Below, in pieces: positions 22,736 through 34,242 of a stretch of 64,000 nt of DNA (its first letter is position 1; every line of letters begins with the position of its first letter). A program made the position numbers and the translations under genes. Source of the stretch: Channallabes apus (taxonomy: Eukaryota > Chordata > Actinopteri > Siluriformes > Clariidae); the NCBI GenBank assembly GCA_030522415.1, contig CM060105.1, positions 16,305,277-16,369,276 of the forward strand, written 5' to 3'. The notes under the pieces were generated by a model, which was given only the letters and a program-made list of their open reading frames with translations, was not told the origin of the DNA and did not search any database.

Positions 22736-23089
22736 TTCATTCATTCATTCATTCTCTATACCGCTTAATCCTGTGTTCAGGGTCGCGGGGGACCTGGAGC
22801 CTATCCCAGGAGACTTCAGGCACTAGGCGGGGTACACCCTGGACAGGGTGCCAATCCATTGCAGGGCACACACACATACACACACACACACTATGGTCAA
22901 TTTGGGAATGCCAATAAGCCTAATCTGCATGTCTTTGGACTGTGGGAGGAAATCGGAGTACCCGGAGGAAACCCACCAAGCACGGGGAGAACATGCACAC
23001 AGAGACGGGAATCGAGCCTGGCCGGGGAATCGAACCCAGACCCTGGAGGTGCAAGGCGACAGTGCTAACCACTACACCACCGCGCCGCC
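22736..23089 (-). mobile_element. SINE (GAAT-tailed family), full-length reference copy
   Basis: From (ATTC)n at the left, through TATACCGCTTAATCC, GGAGCCTATCCCAGGAGACT, (CA)n, GGAAACCCACCAAGCAC and box B (minus strand GGTTCGATTCCC), to the head GGCGGCGCGGTGGTGTAGTG. Box A is TGGTGTAGTGG. The head resembles tRNA-Glu/Asp. TATATATA on both sides may be the target duplication. Confidence 0.93.
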
Positions 23090-24194
23090 TATATATATAG
23101 TATATATATAAGTGTTATATAAAGTGTTTTTTTATGTATTATTATTATTATAACAATAATAACAATTAATTAATTAATAAACTTTTAAGTGAATACCAGC
23201 TAATTATAGCATTTCTTAAATAATTTTATTTTCATCTTGTTTTTTATTTGCTTCTTCCATTTCAATTTCTTTAAAAAATCTTTAAAAAGTCATTTTTTAC
23301 TCATTAATTAAACTCATTTTATATTAATTAATTAATTTTTCTTTTTAATTCATACAGTATATATAAAATAAAAAATAAAAAATTCTCTATATCATTTATT
23401 TAACTTTTTAAAATAATCTACATACACTTATAATAAGGGCACATGTAGCTGAAGCGTACGCACCACAGACCTTTTCAGTACAGAGTCAATGTGAAACTCT
23501 TGGTGCTGATATTAATCTGAATACCATCTGATTAATAAATCGAAAGCAGAAGCCGAACCGAGGCCGGGGCTGATTTACAGTCCGTGATTAACGTTTTGTC
23601 TTCTAAGTGCTGACGACTGAGGCAGAATAACCGCTAAGCTAACTAAGCTAAGCTTTTTGGTGATTAACTGCATTTTCATGCTAATAATACATCATAACAG
23701 CTTTTGGTTTATTCATAACTCTCACTGAACAGTTTCTAATGATCGATTCACGCGGAATCACGATACTGTATAGACCATATTTAATTTATAAATCAGTAGT
23801 TTATTTCGTCTGCATGTGGGTTTCAGCTTCACTTCCTCTATGCTAGTTAGCTGGTTTACTAGAGAACTGAACGAGCAGAAATGATAAGGATGTTCATATT
23901 CATACACTATGGAAAATGGATAAAGATGTATTATTGATAACAATTGTTATATTTATAGTGAGAAGTAAAACCCTTCACATTCACTGTGCCAGTCCTTCTG
24001 ATTAGCTGTTAATGACAAAAACAATGCATTAATATAAACCTTGCACATGTTGTAGCTAACAGATGCTTTCTGACCAATCAGAATGGAGAACTCGACAGTG
24101 ACATGGTGTGGATTAAATTTTCAAACCCAAATTGGCGAAATAAATTGCGATCAAATTAGAAAATATCCCGGGGCATGTAACCTTTCCTGTTGCA

Positions 24195-24233
<39 letters not shown>

Positions 24234-25350
24234 TGGTTCGTTCATCCACGTTCTCATGAGAAGTCCAGTGCTCTCCTGTGCTTCGTGTTTTTCGATGCCC
24301 TTGTCTGCCGCACATGAACGTGTGTCCAGAGGAGAGGAGCAAAGGAGAATTCGGTGAGGAGTTCCTGTCAGCAGGTTGCTGGAGACCAATGATCGCTGGG
24401 GTTTTATATTTTCCAAACGGGAATAGGGGAGCACGCTTAGGTTCAGCCCATAACTGTGGTGGTGGAAAGTCTGCACACAGAGAGGAAAAAAAAGAGAGAG
24501 AGAGAGGGTTTAAAAAAAGAAGCCCTTTAGTGATTAAAACCTTATGTCGGATTGTCTGTGTAACGGATACAGATGATCTCCTGGAATTTTTTGGACATGT
24601 CCGTGTCAGAAAGAAAAGAGTAATGCAAGCAGCGCTCTGAGCAAAACAGATGCCTGTAGTGTGTAACACATAAACTGTGAGAAGTAATGCTTTAAAGCGC
24701 TGATGAAACAAATGCAGGCCCTCAGCCAGAGCCAGAAATATCCAGTGAGGTTTTGGCGCTCTCGCCGTGTTATTGTTTTGCCTCGCTTGTGGAAGGACTG
24801 GAGGGGGGGGGGGGGACTCTGCATGTGGTGCGTACACAACTCCTTTTTCTCATTTTCCCTTTCTCTGACCGGTTCCTTTTCCTTAAGGTATTAAAAAATC
24901 CCTCCAGTTGCTTCCATCGGTGCCACCATGCATACTGTACATCTTTCATTTGCCTTTACTTCTACTGCCTTTCACCTTGAAATGTGAATACAGTAAAAGG
25001 TTACATCCACCGCAGAGGAAAAGGCATCTGAGCAAGCGATAATATCTTGAATAGAGTCGAATTGATCAAGTGTCTCCTATTATACGATTACAATAAAGCA
25101 AATATATGACCGTTAAATATGTAGACATTCGTCATTATTTCAAGTCCGAGGCATTCATGGTTCTTCAACTATTTCTCACTTCTATATAAGAAAAAAAAAA
25201 AAAAAAGAAATTAAATGATCTGCTAATCGAATAAAAGAATGGAAAAGCTTGCAGGCTTTTATTTGACTTATTATAGAATAATTTTGTTATACAGTAGGAA
25301 AGGTAGATTTATTTTCCCCTATTTCAAATCTTTCACTTATATATACAAAG
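23090..25350. other. Non-genic stretch, AT-rich then mixed
   Basis: 23100-23400 is AT-rich. (TG)n lies at 24197-24232, (GA)n at 24489-24508 and poly-G at 24807-24823. A minus-strand frame of 228 codons (24151-24837) runs through the TG tract and is not credible. The block 24240-24620 is higher in complexity but not identified. Confidence 0.6.
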
Positions 25351-25650
25351 GACGTTCAGGTGAAACCAGGACTTTTTTTTTTGTGCAGTATGATAGCATA
25401 CACTTACAGTATGACAGTAAAAACCTCCCTTATTCCACTATAGAATCCCCAGATACACTGCACAAACCCCGGCCTCCCAGGAACTCCTTTAATGATGCGA
25501 ACATGTGGAAATGGCTTGGAGCGAGGTCAGGACTGTATGGGGGACGCGGCAATAACTCCCAGATGAGTTCCTGTAATGTACAAGTGGTGTTGGTGCATGA
25601 TTGTGTGTACAGTTCAAACAGTTCAAGGTTGGTGACAAGTTATCCCTTAG
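25351..25650 (-). pseudogene. Mariner-family transposase 3' remnant
   Basis: On the minus strand, 25502-25546 encodes PPYSPDLAPSHFHMF, the mariner C-terminal catalytic block. The family has D where H stands in APS(D)F. Upstream, ELIWELLP also fits. The element end (25351-25372, minus strand GTCCTGGTTTCACCTGAAC) matches the terminal repeat of the copy at 56082. The left end is intact-looking; the N-terminal half is lost or unrecognisable. Confidence 0.8.
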
Positions 25651-25789
25651 CTTTTAAGGATCAGAGTTCCATTCACGGACGTACTGTATGGCCTTCTGGG
25701 TCTTTAGAGTCTGAGTTTGTGCTGCTACGGTACTGTACATCTCCATTGTGTGAGGAAGGAAATAAGCTTTTCAAGCGTTAACTGATTAT

Positions 25790-27364
25790 TTTAAAATTAT
25801 TTCATTGTAACTGCACCAGCAATAGCGATGTTAATCCTCCTGTAACCTGAGCCTGGCACACATACAGTATACAGTACAGTGCACTGCAGCTTCTCAAACA
25901 AAATGTGTAAATACAGCATCGCTAAACACATTACAGATAATTCTATGTAAATATATCTCATGTGTTTCAGGGTCGAGTTTGCCTTTAATGGCAGCAGCAG
26001 CAGCGGGATCTAAAAATGACTAAATACACTACGGTTATTATAGTGTCAAGTCAGAGTGTGGGGGGAAAAAACAGGATATTTATACTGTATACTAAGCAGA
26101 CATCCATTAATCATGCCTAAAGCTTCCTGCAGTAAAGACCAGGCCCTATTTGGTGGTTTTTATTTTAAAATGATAATAAAATAATAATAAAAGTAGTGCT
26201 TTTTTTAAGTTTTTTATTTTTTTATCATGTGCACATTAGTCCGACTGGCGATCCCCTGCTCACAGCTGAAGCGGTCCGGGAGCAGCGTGTTCGCCTCTGG
26301 GTTTCCTGTGTTTTGCCCGGTGGTGTTAAATCTCTTTTTTTCCCTCTTTCTTTTTTTTTCAGGAGAAAAATGAAAACATCAGCCATCTGGTGTGCAGGTC
26401 ACAGGTTAATTCCTGGCTTGGTAATGAGGAGGCTGTATCTCGGGGACGTGTGGGACCCTCGAGCACGCTGGCCCTCGGCCTCTGGAGCACGCATTAAACA
26501 TTAACAATACACCACACACACTCTGTAAACCATCCTGCCTTCGCTTGTGTGTTTTTTTTATTTTTTTCCCTACTGCCTTTTTTTTCTTTCCCTCTTTCAT
26601 CCTTCAGTGTTCCTGTGTATTGACTCTGCAACAGTCCATCGATACTTAGGATCGATATAGAAAGGACTTAAAAACTACTAATGTAACGTGGTGGTTGCGG
26701 AACGAAACGAATCTAACAAGTTCTTCGCCGATCTGTGAGTCTTTCAGTCAGGCATCTGTTTTATTTTTCCGCAAATAGCTTCTGGGTGTATTTTTAACCT
26801 AATTGGAAATACCATATTCGGTCTCTGTAGTCTAATGGAGCAAAGAGGACCATTTCCTCTTGTTAGGGACTCCGGAGGCCATGTAGGACATGTCAGGGAA
26901 AAAGCCAGGGTTAATTAGCTGTCTGCCTCACCTCCTGCAAATTGTGACCAGGCCCTCCTTCTCTCTCTCTCTCTCTCTCTCTCTCCTTCATTTATCCAGG
27001 TTATATGGTGTGCTCTGTGGTCATTATGGCCTCCTCAGTCTCCGGTCTTGCTCACTCACACACACAGAAGTTTCGTCACTGCACTCAGTCTGTTTGAGTA
27101 AGAATGACAAATATCAAAACAGTGTGTGTGTTCTGTAATATCGCACGAGACATGTTTAAAAATACACTAGTTTTTAAGATTTCATCACAAAATGACTGAT
27201 ATAATGGCGCCAACTTCAGCTATTAACAATATCAATATCAGAAGGTTACTACAGTACTGTGTAGAAGAGTAGAGCAAGGATTCCTTAAAAATAATAAATA
27301 AATAAATAAATAAATAAACCTGTTTTTTTTTTTTTTTTGGGTGGGTATTTAGGTTTGTCCAAAT
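25790..27364. other. Non-genic stretch with candidate regulatory blocks
   Basis: No exon recognised. High-complexity blocks at 26355-26500 and 26820-26960 (GGTTAATTAGCTGTCTGC, ACCTCCTGCAAATTGTGACC) look like conserved non-coding sequence. (CT)n follows at 26960-26985, with an AATA tract (27290-27318) and poly-T (27325-27339). Confidence 0.45.
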
Positions 27365-27365
27365 G

Positions 27366-27612
27366 GTGGCACGGTGGTCTAGTGGTTAGCACTGTCTCCT
27401 TACACCTCCAGGGTCCAGGTTTGATTCCCGTCTCTGTGTGCATGGAGTTTGCATGGCGTTCCCAAATTGCCTGTAGTGTGTGAATGGCGTGTGTGTGTGT
27501 GTGTGTGTGTGAATGTGTGTGACCTGCGATGGATTGGCACCCTGTCCAGAGTGTACCCTACTTTGTGGCCAAAGTCTCCTGGGATAGCCTCCACCCTCCA
27601 CCCCTGACTAAG
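27366..27612 (+). mobile_element. SINE (GAAT-tailed family), left member of an inverted pair
   Basis: The head GTGGCACGGTGGTCTAGTGG contains box A, box B is GGTTTGATTCCC, and a (TG)n core and the CCTGTCCAGAGTGTACCC region follow. The tail is missing where the next copy begins. A central deletion removes the CTTGGTGGGTTTCC block. Confidence 0.9.
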
Positions 27613-27641
27613 GGGTCAGGTTGCTAGCTCAATGCCCGTAT

Positions 27642-27866
27642 TTTAGTCAATTTGGGAATGGCAGTTAAAATAGCTAACCTGCATGTCTTTAGACTGTGGA
27701 AGAAGAACCGGAGTACCTGGAGGAAACCCGCCAAGCACGGGGAGAACATACAAACTCCATGCATGTTCCATGCTCCATGCACACAAACCCGAGGCCTGAA
27801 TCGAACCCCAATCCCGGGGGTGCGAGGCGACATGCCAGTGCTAACCATTACAACCAATGTGCCACC
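27642..27866 (-). mobile_element. SINE (GAAT-tailed family), right member of an inverted pair
   Basis: Starts in the body (GTCAATTTGGGAATGG), continues through TCTTTAGACTGTGGAAG and GGAAACCCGCCAAGCAC, and ends at the head GTGCCACC at 27866. Box B on the minus strand is GGTTCGATTC. It faces the copy at 27366 tail to tail. Confidence 0.9.
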
Positions 27867-29107
27867 AAATAAACTATAAAACCCAGGAAACAGTAATTAA
27901 TGAAAGTAACTCAGTATTTACGTAGGTGCCGTATATGATGATCCTTCAGTCTCAGGTACAACTTGTACAGGAAGGTTCTGCAGCTAACAACTTTTACTCA
28001 GCATCCTGCAGAACCACACACAGACATTTACATTACAGTTCTGATTAATTTACCCAACTGGTGTGTTTATAAAATGTTTGTGATTTGACATAGAAAACAT
28101 AAATACATACATGTAGCTACATGGTTTTAATTTAACATGATGTGTTTTCAATGATTAAATTGATTACATCTAAATAACAGGCCAGACTTTATCACTAGTT
28201 ATATGTTGTCTTACTCTAAGAAAGTATTTTTAAACGACTTGTCATTCTCGTCATGCCGCTCAACTAGGAGTCAAACTTAAGGAAAAGAAGTTAATATTTT
28301 ATGGGCTTAAATACACAATACTGTGCAATTATCTAAAGACTGACTACAGAATGAGTGAAAAACACTGCACTCAGCTGCTTTGTCTGAACACACACACACA
28401 CACACACACACACATGATGCCAAAGTAATCACCTCCCTGAAGCAGCCTGACTCCCAGGGCTGTTCCTCCTCCTGGCCAGATTTACAGGAATAATAAAGAA
28501 GAGACTGAGAGAGGACGCAGTGGGACAGACGTGCTGTCAGGAGTCACATCGCCCCGAGCAGCAGGACAGGACAAGGACATACACACACACACACACACAC
28601 ATAAAAATATAAAAATACACTTAGACATATAGCCATAAACACATAGACACGCCGTCTCCGCCTGTACCCGTCCCATGTCCTGATTCAGACCCGATAAAGG
28701 TGCTGAAGGAGTCAGTAGAAGGACAGGACCTGGCCTGTCTGCGCCGCTGTTTGATCTGCCGCGTGTGTTTGTGTGGATTTATTCAGCGTATCAGAGAAAC
28801 ATCGATCATTACGAGAGGAGTTGTTCTTGGGCGGTGCAGAGCAGTTTTACACAGAGGAATGTTTATCTTCTTGGCAATCTGGTGAGGATGAATGTGTGTG
28901 TGAGGGAGGGAGGGATGGAGGGCTGTGTCAAAGAGAAGAGCAGGAATAGTGGAGGACGGCTAGTGTAGAGAGAGAGAGAGAGAGAGAGAGAGAGTGTTTA
29001 TGCATGCATGCACGCTGGAGCTCGTCCCACACTGCTGCACCGATTAAAACAAAACATCAATCTACAAAAGCACAGAGCTTTAAATAAATGACCTTCTGTT
29101 TATATAT

Positions 29108-29109
<2 letters not shown>
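27867..29109. other. Non-genic stretch with microsatellites
   Basis: Contains (CA)n at 28388-28413 and 28577-28601 and (GA)n at 28967-28994. The block 28740-28880 is high in complexity without a recognised exon. Confidence 0.6.

Positions 29110-29152
<43 letters not shown>
29110..29152. repeat. (TG)n microsatellite
   Basis: About 21 TG units, 100 bp left of the 36-bp minisatellite. The long open frame starting at 29114 uses it as a false N-terminus. Confidence 0.97.
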
Positions 29153-29153
<1 letters not shown>

Positions 29154-29249
29154 ATCCTCAGAACCTTTCATTCTCCTTACCTCAGCATTTCAGCATTAAG
29201 GGGATAAAGATTTACAAACCGGCATCAATATTTACAATCATTTCTGTGT

Positions 29250-30313
29250 CTGTCAGGGACAGTGAAGGAGGCGTGGCCTCTGTGTCTGTCAGTAATAGTG
29301 AAGGAGGCGTGGCCTCTGTGTCTGTCAGTAATAGTGAAGGAGGCGTGGCCTCTGTGTCTGTCAGTAATAGTGAAGGAGGCCTGGCCACTGTGTCTGTCAG
29401 TAATAGTGAAGGAGGCGTGGCCTCTGTGTCTGTCAGGGACAGTGAAGGAGGCGTGGCCTCTGTGTCTGTCAGTAATAGTGAAGGAGGCGTGGCCTCTGTG
29501 TCTGTCAGTAATAGTGAAGGAGGCCTGGCCACTGTGTCTGTCAGTAATAGTGAAGGAGGCGTGGCCACTGTGTCTGTCAGTAATAGTGAAGGAGGCGTGG
29601 CCACTGTGTCTGTCAGTAATAGTGAAGGAGGCGTGGCCACTGTGTCTGTCAGTAATAGTGAAGGAGGCGTGGCCTCTGTGTCTGTCAGTAATAGTGAAGG
29701 AGGCGTGGCCTCTGTGTCTGTCAGTAATAGTGAAGGAGGCGTGGCCACTGTGTCTGTCAGTAATAGTGAAGGAGGCGTGGCCACTGTGTCTGTCAGTAAT
29801 AGTGAAGGAGGCGTGGCCACTGTGTCTGTCAGGGACAGTGAAGGAGGCGTGGCCACTGTGTCTGTCAGTAATAGTGAAGGAGGCGTGGCCACTGTGTCTG
29901 TCAGTAATAGTGAAGGAGGCGTGGCCACTGTGTCTGTCAGTAATAGTGAAGGAGGCGTGGCCACTGTGTCTGTCAGTAATAGTGAAGGAGGCGTGGCCAC
30001 TGTGTCTGTCAGTAATAGTGAAGAAGGCGTGGCCACTGTGTCTGTCAGTAATAGTGAAGGAGGCGTGGCCTCTGTGTCTGTCAGTAATAGTGAAGGAGGC
30101 GTGGCCTCTGTGTCTGTCAGTAATAGTGAAGGAGGCGTGGCCACTGTGTCTGTCAGTAATAGTGAAGGAGGCGTGGCCTCTGTGTCTGTCAGTAATAGTG
30201 AAGGAGGCGTGGCCACTGTGTCTGTCAGTAATAGTGAAGGAGGCGTGGCCTCTGTGTCTGTCAGTAATAGTGAAGGAGGCGTGGCCTCTGTGTCTGTCAG
30301 TAATAGTGAAGGA
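29250..30313 (+). repeat. 36-bp minisatellite, about 29 units
   Basis: Head-to-tail 36-bp units, each with GAAGGAGGCGTGGCC(T/A)CTGT followed by GTCTGTCAGTAAT. Variants: TCTGTG versus ACTGTG after GGCC, CTGGCC for GTGGCC (units 4 and 8), GGGAC for TAAT (before units 1, 6 and 17) and one GAAGAAGG (unit 22). No unit contains a stop in several frames and 36 is divisible by three, so open frames of 334-400 codons arise on both strands. I do not call a gene. Confidence 0.95.
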
Positions 30314-30319
30314 TAATTT

Positions 30320-30586
30320 TTTTTGTGAATTTTTAAAATATCTTTATTATAAACACTAAAAAATATATTCCAGATTATGATATTATAATAAAACTAACAA
30401 GAGTAAGTTTATTTTATTTAACTTTTTTTTAAGTATTAAGCTTATTTTCGCACATTTCTAGTAATTAAAATTTTTTTCACATATTTTTAATTTATAGAAA
30501 GAGACAACATTATTTGACCAAAAACTAACCTTTAAAATTTTTTTTATTACATTAAAAAAGTTTTTGTTATGCTTTTATGCTTTTTA
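30320..30586. other. AT-rich spacer
   Basis: Poly-A/T-rich sequence between the minisatellite and a SINE. Nothing recognised. Confidence 0.6.
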
Positions 30587-30604
30587 TTATTAATTGAGTC
30601 ACGT

Positions 30605-30839
30605 GGGCTCTGGTGGCTCAGTGGTAGGTGTTTCGCCTGCCATGCGGAAGGTCTGGGTTCGATTCCCAGCCAGTGCCCAAACCCCAGCCACTGGATACAG
30701 TGCCGGTCCCTGGCCCGGATAAAATGGGAAGGTTGCATCAGGAACGGAATCCGGCATAAAACCTGTGCCGAGTTATAGTGCGGACTGGATAGTCCGCTGT
30801 GGCGACCCCTTGCCGGGAGCAGCCGAAAGACCAACAACG
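30605..30839 (+). mobile_element. tRNA-Gly-derived SINE with 18-bp TSD
   Basis: The head has box A TGGCTCAGTGG (30614-30624) and box B GGTTCGATTCC (30656-30666). TTTCGCCTGCCATGCGG closely resembles the anticodon arm of tRNA-Gly(GCC). The body is tRNA-unrelated and the tail includes TCCGCTGTGGCGACCCC and GGGAGCAGCCGAAAGACC, a tail widespread in fish SINEs. Flanking repeats TTATTAA(T/C)TGAGTCACGT (30587-30604, 30840-30857) differ at one base, suggesting recent insertion. Not a functional tRNA gene. Confidence 0.92.
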
Positions 30840-30976
30840 TTATTAACTGAGTCACGTTACATCACATCTACACAGACTGAAACAGTTCTTAATCTATTCA
30901 TATATAAATAATTGCTTAAAATGTAATCTACTAGGAATCAGAATATTATTTACATGTTCTCAGAATCTGAGTCACT

Positions 30977-31011
<35 letters not shown>

Positions 31012-31249
31012 ACTCACATGGTCCTGTCACTTCTCTCTGTCTCTGTCCTAATTAGAGCTTTTCTCACTTTTCTGTGATGATACACTGCACACACACACAC
31101 ACACACACGCACATGCACACACACACGCACACACCTCACGTTGGTCCTGTAAGCAGTGAGGTGTGCATTTCTCTTCCTCTGCCCTCCCTCCCTCCTGCCC
31201 TCGTCTTTGTTTTGTGGGATTTTGGGGAATCGGGGTAGCCGCAGTGGGG

Positions 31250-31284
<35 letters not shown>

Positions 31285-32142
31285 GGTTGTTGTTTCACAG
31301 AGGCCTACCTTGCCCCTGAACTGAACTGAGCCGTGCTGAGCGGCTCCAGTGAAAGAGTGCAGAGGGATGAGTGAACATTGTTCCTTCACTCCTCCCCTCC
31401 TCCTTCTCTCACTCCCTTTTTCTCCGCAAATCCCCCCCTTCACTCCCACTGAGAGAGGGGACGTGAGCAAAAAAAAAAAAAAAAAAGCCCCAGGAGAGCA
31501 GAGGAAAGCATGCCCTTCTTTTACTCCACCCTCTCTCTCTCTCTCTTTTCTTCAGCATGCATGCTTTGTCTGTCTCGCACTAGTTTATCTCGCCATGATC
31601 CTTCTCCCTTCGTCCTCTGTCCATTTGTTTTCTTTCTTTCGTCACCTCAAATGACTGGTGTCAGTGTGTCCAGGTGTCAGTGTACAGGATGCACTCTCGC
31701 TGGGTGGGAGGGGCATACTCATTGTCTCTTGTCAATCATGGCAAAACTAGCCTGTGCGGAAGTTGGCGAAAGCTAAAAGAAGTGAGCTCACATGTGTCTC
31801 AGGATAGAGTGCTTGAAAATGGACACAGAAAGGAAAAGACACATCATAAAAAAAAAAGAAAAAAGTATTCACCCCCCCCCCCCCCACACACACACACCCC
31901 TTATGTCAGTCTTAATGGTAAGTTATACTCACAAACCGTAAAACGTTATTACTCTGCTGCAGGTATAAGGGCAGTGTCTCTGGGCTTCTGCCTGACTGAG
32001 AGACGGAGGGACAGGAAGAGGACACGGGGCGCTCCTGCTGTACTTCCTCACTCACAAGCAGGAAGCTTACAGCCTGCAGACTTGACAGAAAAGGAACCCC
32101 TCCTGACACGCACTCCTTTACTGAAGCATATGGACGTGCACA

Positions 32143-32185
<43 letters not shown>

Positions 32186-32455
32186 TCCCCAGAGACTCCT
32201 TGAGTGTTACGAGATGTCAGTGGTGGAAGACGAACGAGTGCAGAGTGCACTATAGATTATGAGTGTGTGTTGATCCTCAGCAGGCTCCAAACATCTCAAA
32301 GTCTGAACGCTCGATCTACAACTGTTTATCTTTCATCAGTTATATGAAGAAGAAGAAGAAGAAGAAGAAGAAAGAAAAAAAAGAGTGTGTATGCCTTTCA
32401 ACCAGGATGGTTCAGGAGCTCGAGTTCAAAGTGTTGCTACAGTATGTACTGAAGC

Positions 32456-32536
<81 letters not shown>

Positions 32537-32548
32537 AATAATAATAAT
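32456..32548. repeat. (ATA)n(ACA)n(ATA)n compound microsatellite
   Basis: About 15 ATA units change to about 11 ACA units and back to ATA. Confidence 0.96.
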
Positions 32549-33153
32549 GCCTCATAGTGTTAATTTTTTCACACGCAGCTCTAAAACTCGTGTTTTTCCT
32601 TAATTTATAATATAGTGACATATTGTACTTTCTATTTATAGTCAAATTAATGTTGTGAAACATTGAAAAAAAAGTTGTTGTTAATAATTTGTAAAAAAAA
32701 AAAAAAAAAAAGATTTTCCACATGAGTGTCTCTTTTTCTTTTCCATCCCCCCAAAAAAACTTTGCAAAACTCCGGTCCTGAAGATGCTCGTTCGATGCTG
32801 CTGATACTGGAGACTCCTTCCAGAAATGCCAAACAAAGCCTAAAGTTTAGGATGACTTGCTGAATGAAATGATGGTTGCTTATTTGTTTGTGTTTTAATT
32901 CAATTAAATTCAACTTTATTTATATCAATATGTCATTGTCACACAGCAGCTCTACAGAATAAAAAGAAAATTTGCTAAATTATTAAGAAATGTTTAAGAA
33001 AATATTTATACATCAAAATCTCTGTTTTACTTTACACAATATAGGTTTCTGATGTTGTTTTAATTACGTTCTTGTTTTTTTTTTCTTCTTTTAATCTTCT
33101 TTGAAGCAGAAATGAACAAAAAAGAACAAAAAACTATATCTGTGGAATTACTA

Positions 33154-33197
<44 letters not shown>

Positions 33198-33289
33198 TGT
33201 ATGTGTGTGAAGTTGGTTCTTTTTATGCCCAGTTCTTGTTTTTTTTTTCCCCTAATATTCAAATAAAAATTATTTATTTACAACATGGG

Positions 33290-33530
33290 AAACATCTGGA
33301 GGGAAACCCAGCTCCAGCACACGTCACACATCATCTCTCACATCTGGTCCGAACTGTTTCCACTCCACCATTACAGGACGGTTTTCTGGATCCAGAGCTG
33401 GTGATATTACTGCAGCGGTTTATACTGCGGCTCTCGTGATCTCGGCCATTTGGCCGGCGTTAGACATCTGTCATAATGTACGGCTTTCAGGGGATTTACG
33501 TTAATCAACAGACAGCATGTCAGACCTTAA
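33290..33530. promoter_or_regulatory. Candidate conserved non-coding element
   Basis: High-complexity, balanced-composition block (CTCGGCCATTTGGCCGGC, GGATTTACGTTAATCAAC) between AT-rich DNA and a (TG)n tract. It contains a CGGCCATTTGGCCG palindrome-like segment. The overlapping 93-codon frame begins in the TG repeat and is not convincing. Confidence 0.28.
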
Positions 33531-34242
33531 AATTCTGACATTCGAAATAAATTAGAACAAACGACCGTTTCTTAATAAATTACTCAGAGTTATTCAGAGT
33601 TCTGCTTGGAGCTGATATGAAAGATACAATGTTTTTATTTTGAGGCTTTTGATCCTGTTAGGATCAAAAGAATAAAAAAAAGGTTAAACAAAATAACAAT
33701 TTAAACTTACAAACAATAACATACAATGACATAAAACTTCCTCAAATTATCAGAATTTTTTTATACAAAAAAATTTATTAATGTTAGAAATTGTGTTAAA
33801 ATAATTAATGGTTTATATATTATATTTATTTATTTATTTTAAAGTCATAAGTTTTATTATTATGAAAAAAGAAACATATTTAATAGGGAATGTTTTAAAC
33901 CTTTTTAGAGGAGATTAAGAAGAAAGTATAATGATAGTGTAAAAAAACATTTAATTACATAATTGTATTTAATCAAATGTTTGTTTGATGTAAAAAGTGA
34001 ATAATTCATAACCATAAATGCCACCCCCTTAAAAAGCTTTCTTTATTTATATAAGAATAAAGAAATGTAAATATATTCATTTTGTAATTTGTTTCTAAAA
34101 ATAAATACTAATAATACATCCCAAGCATGAAGACATTTTAATCTCAATTTTTATTTCAAATAGCTGCAATTTCCCAGCTTTCAAAAATCCTCCAATTTTT
34201 CATTCTCGCATATTTTTCTTTAAATAATAACTCAATCACTCT

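Noticed and set aside
24151..24837. 228-codon minus-strand frame
   Set aside because: Runs through a (TG)n tract, has no recognised domain, and overlaps competing plus-strand frames.
25239..25781. 180-codon plus-strand frame
   Set aside because: It is antisense to the mariner transposase remnant, whose catalytic block is read on the minus strand.
29114..30316. 400-codon repetitive open frame (and 334-365 codon frames overlapping it)
   Set aside because: The 36-bp stop-free unit keeps two plus frames and one minus frame open at once. The start lies in a (TG)n tract. There is no splice or domain evidence.
30605..30680. tRNA-Gly gene
   Set aside because: The acceptor stem is not completed and the sequence continues into a SINE body and tail with target duplications.
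31674..32255. 193-codon frame
   Set aside because: Crosses poly-A, poly-C and (CA)n tracts. No domain recognised.
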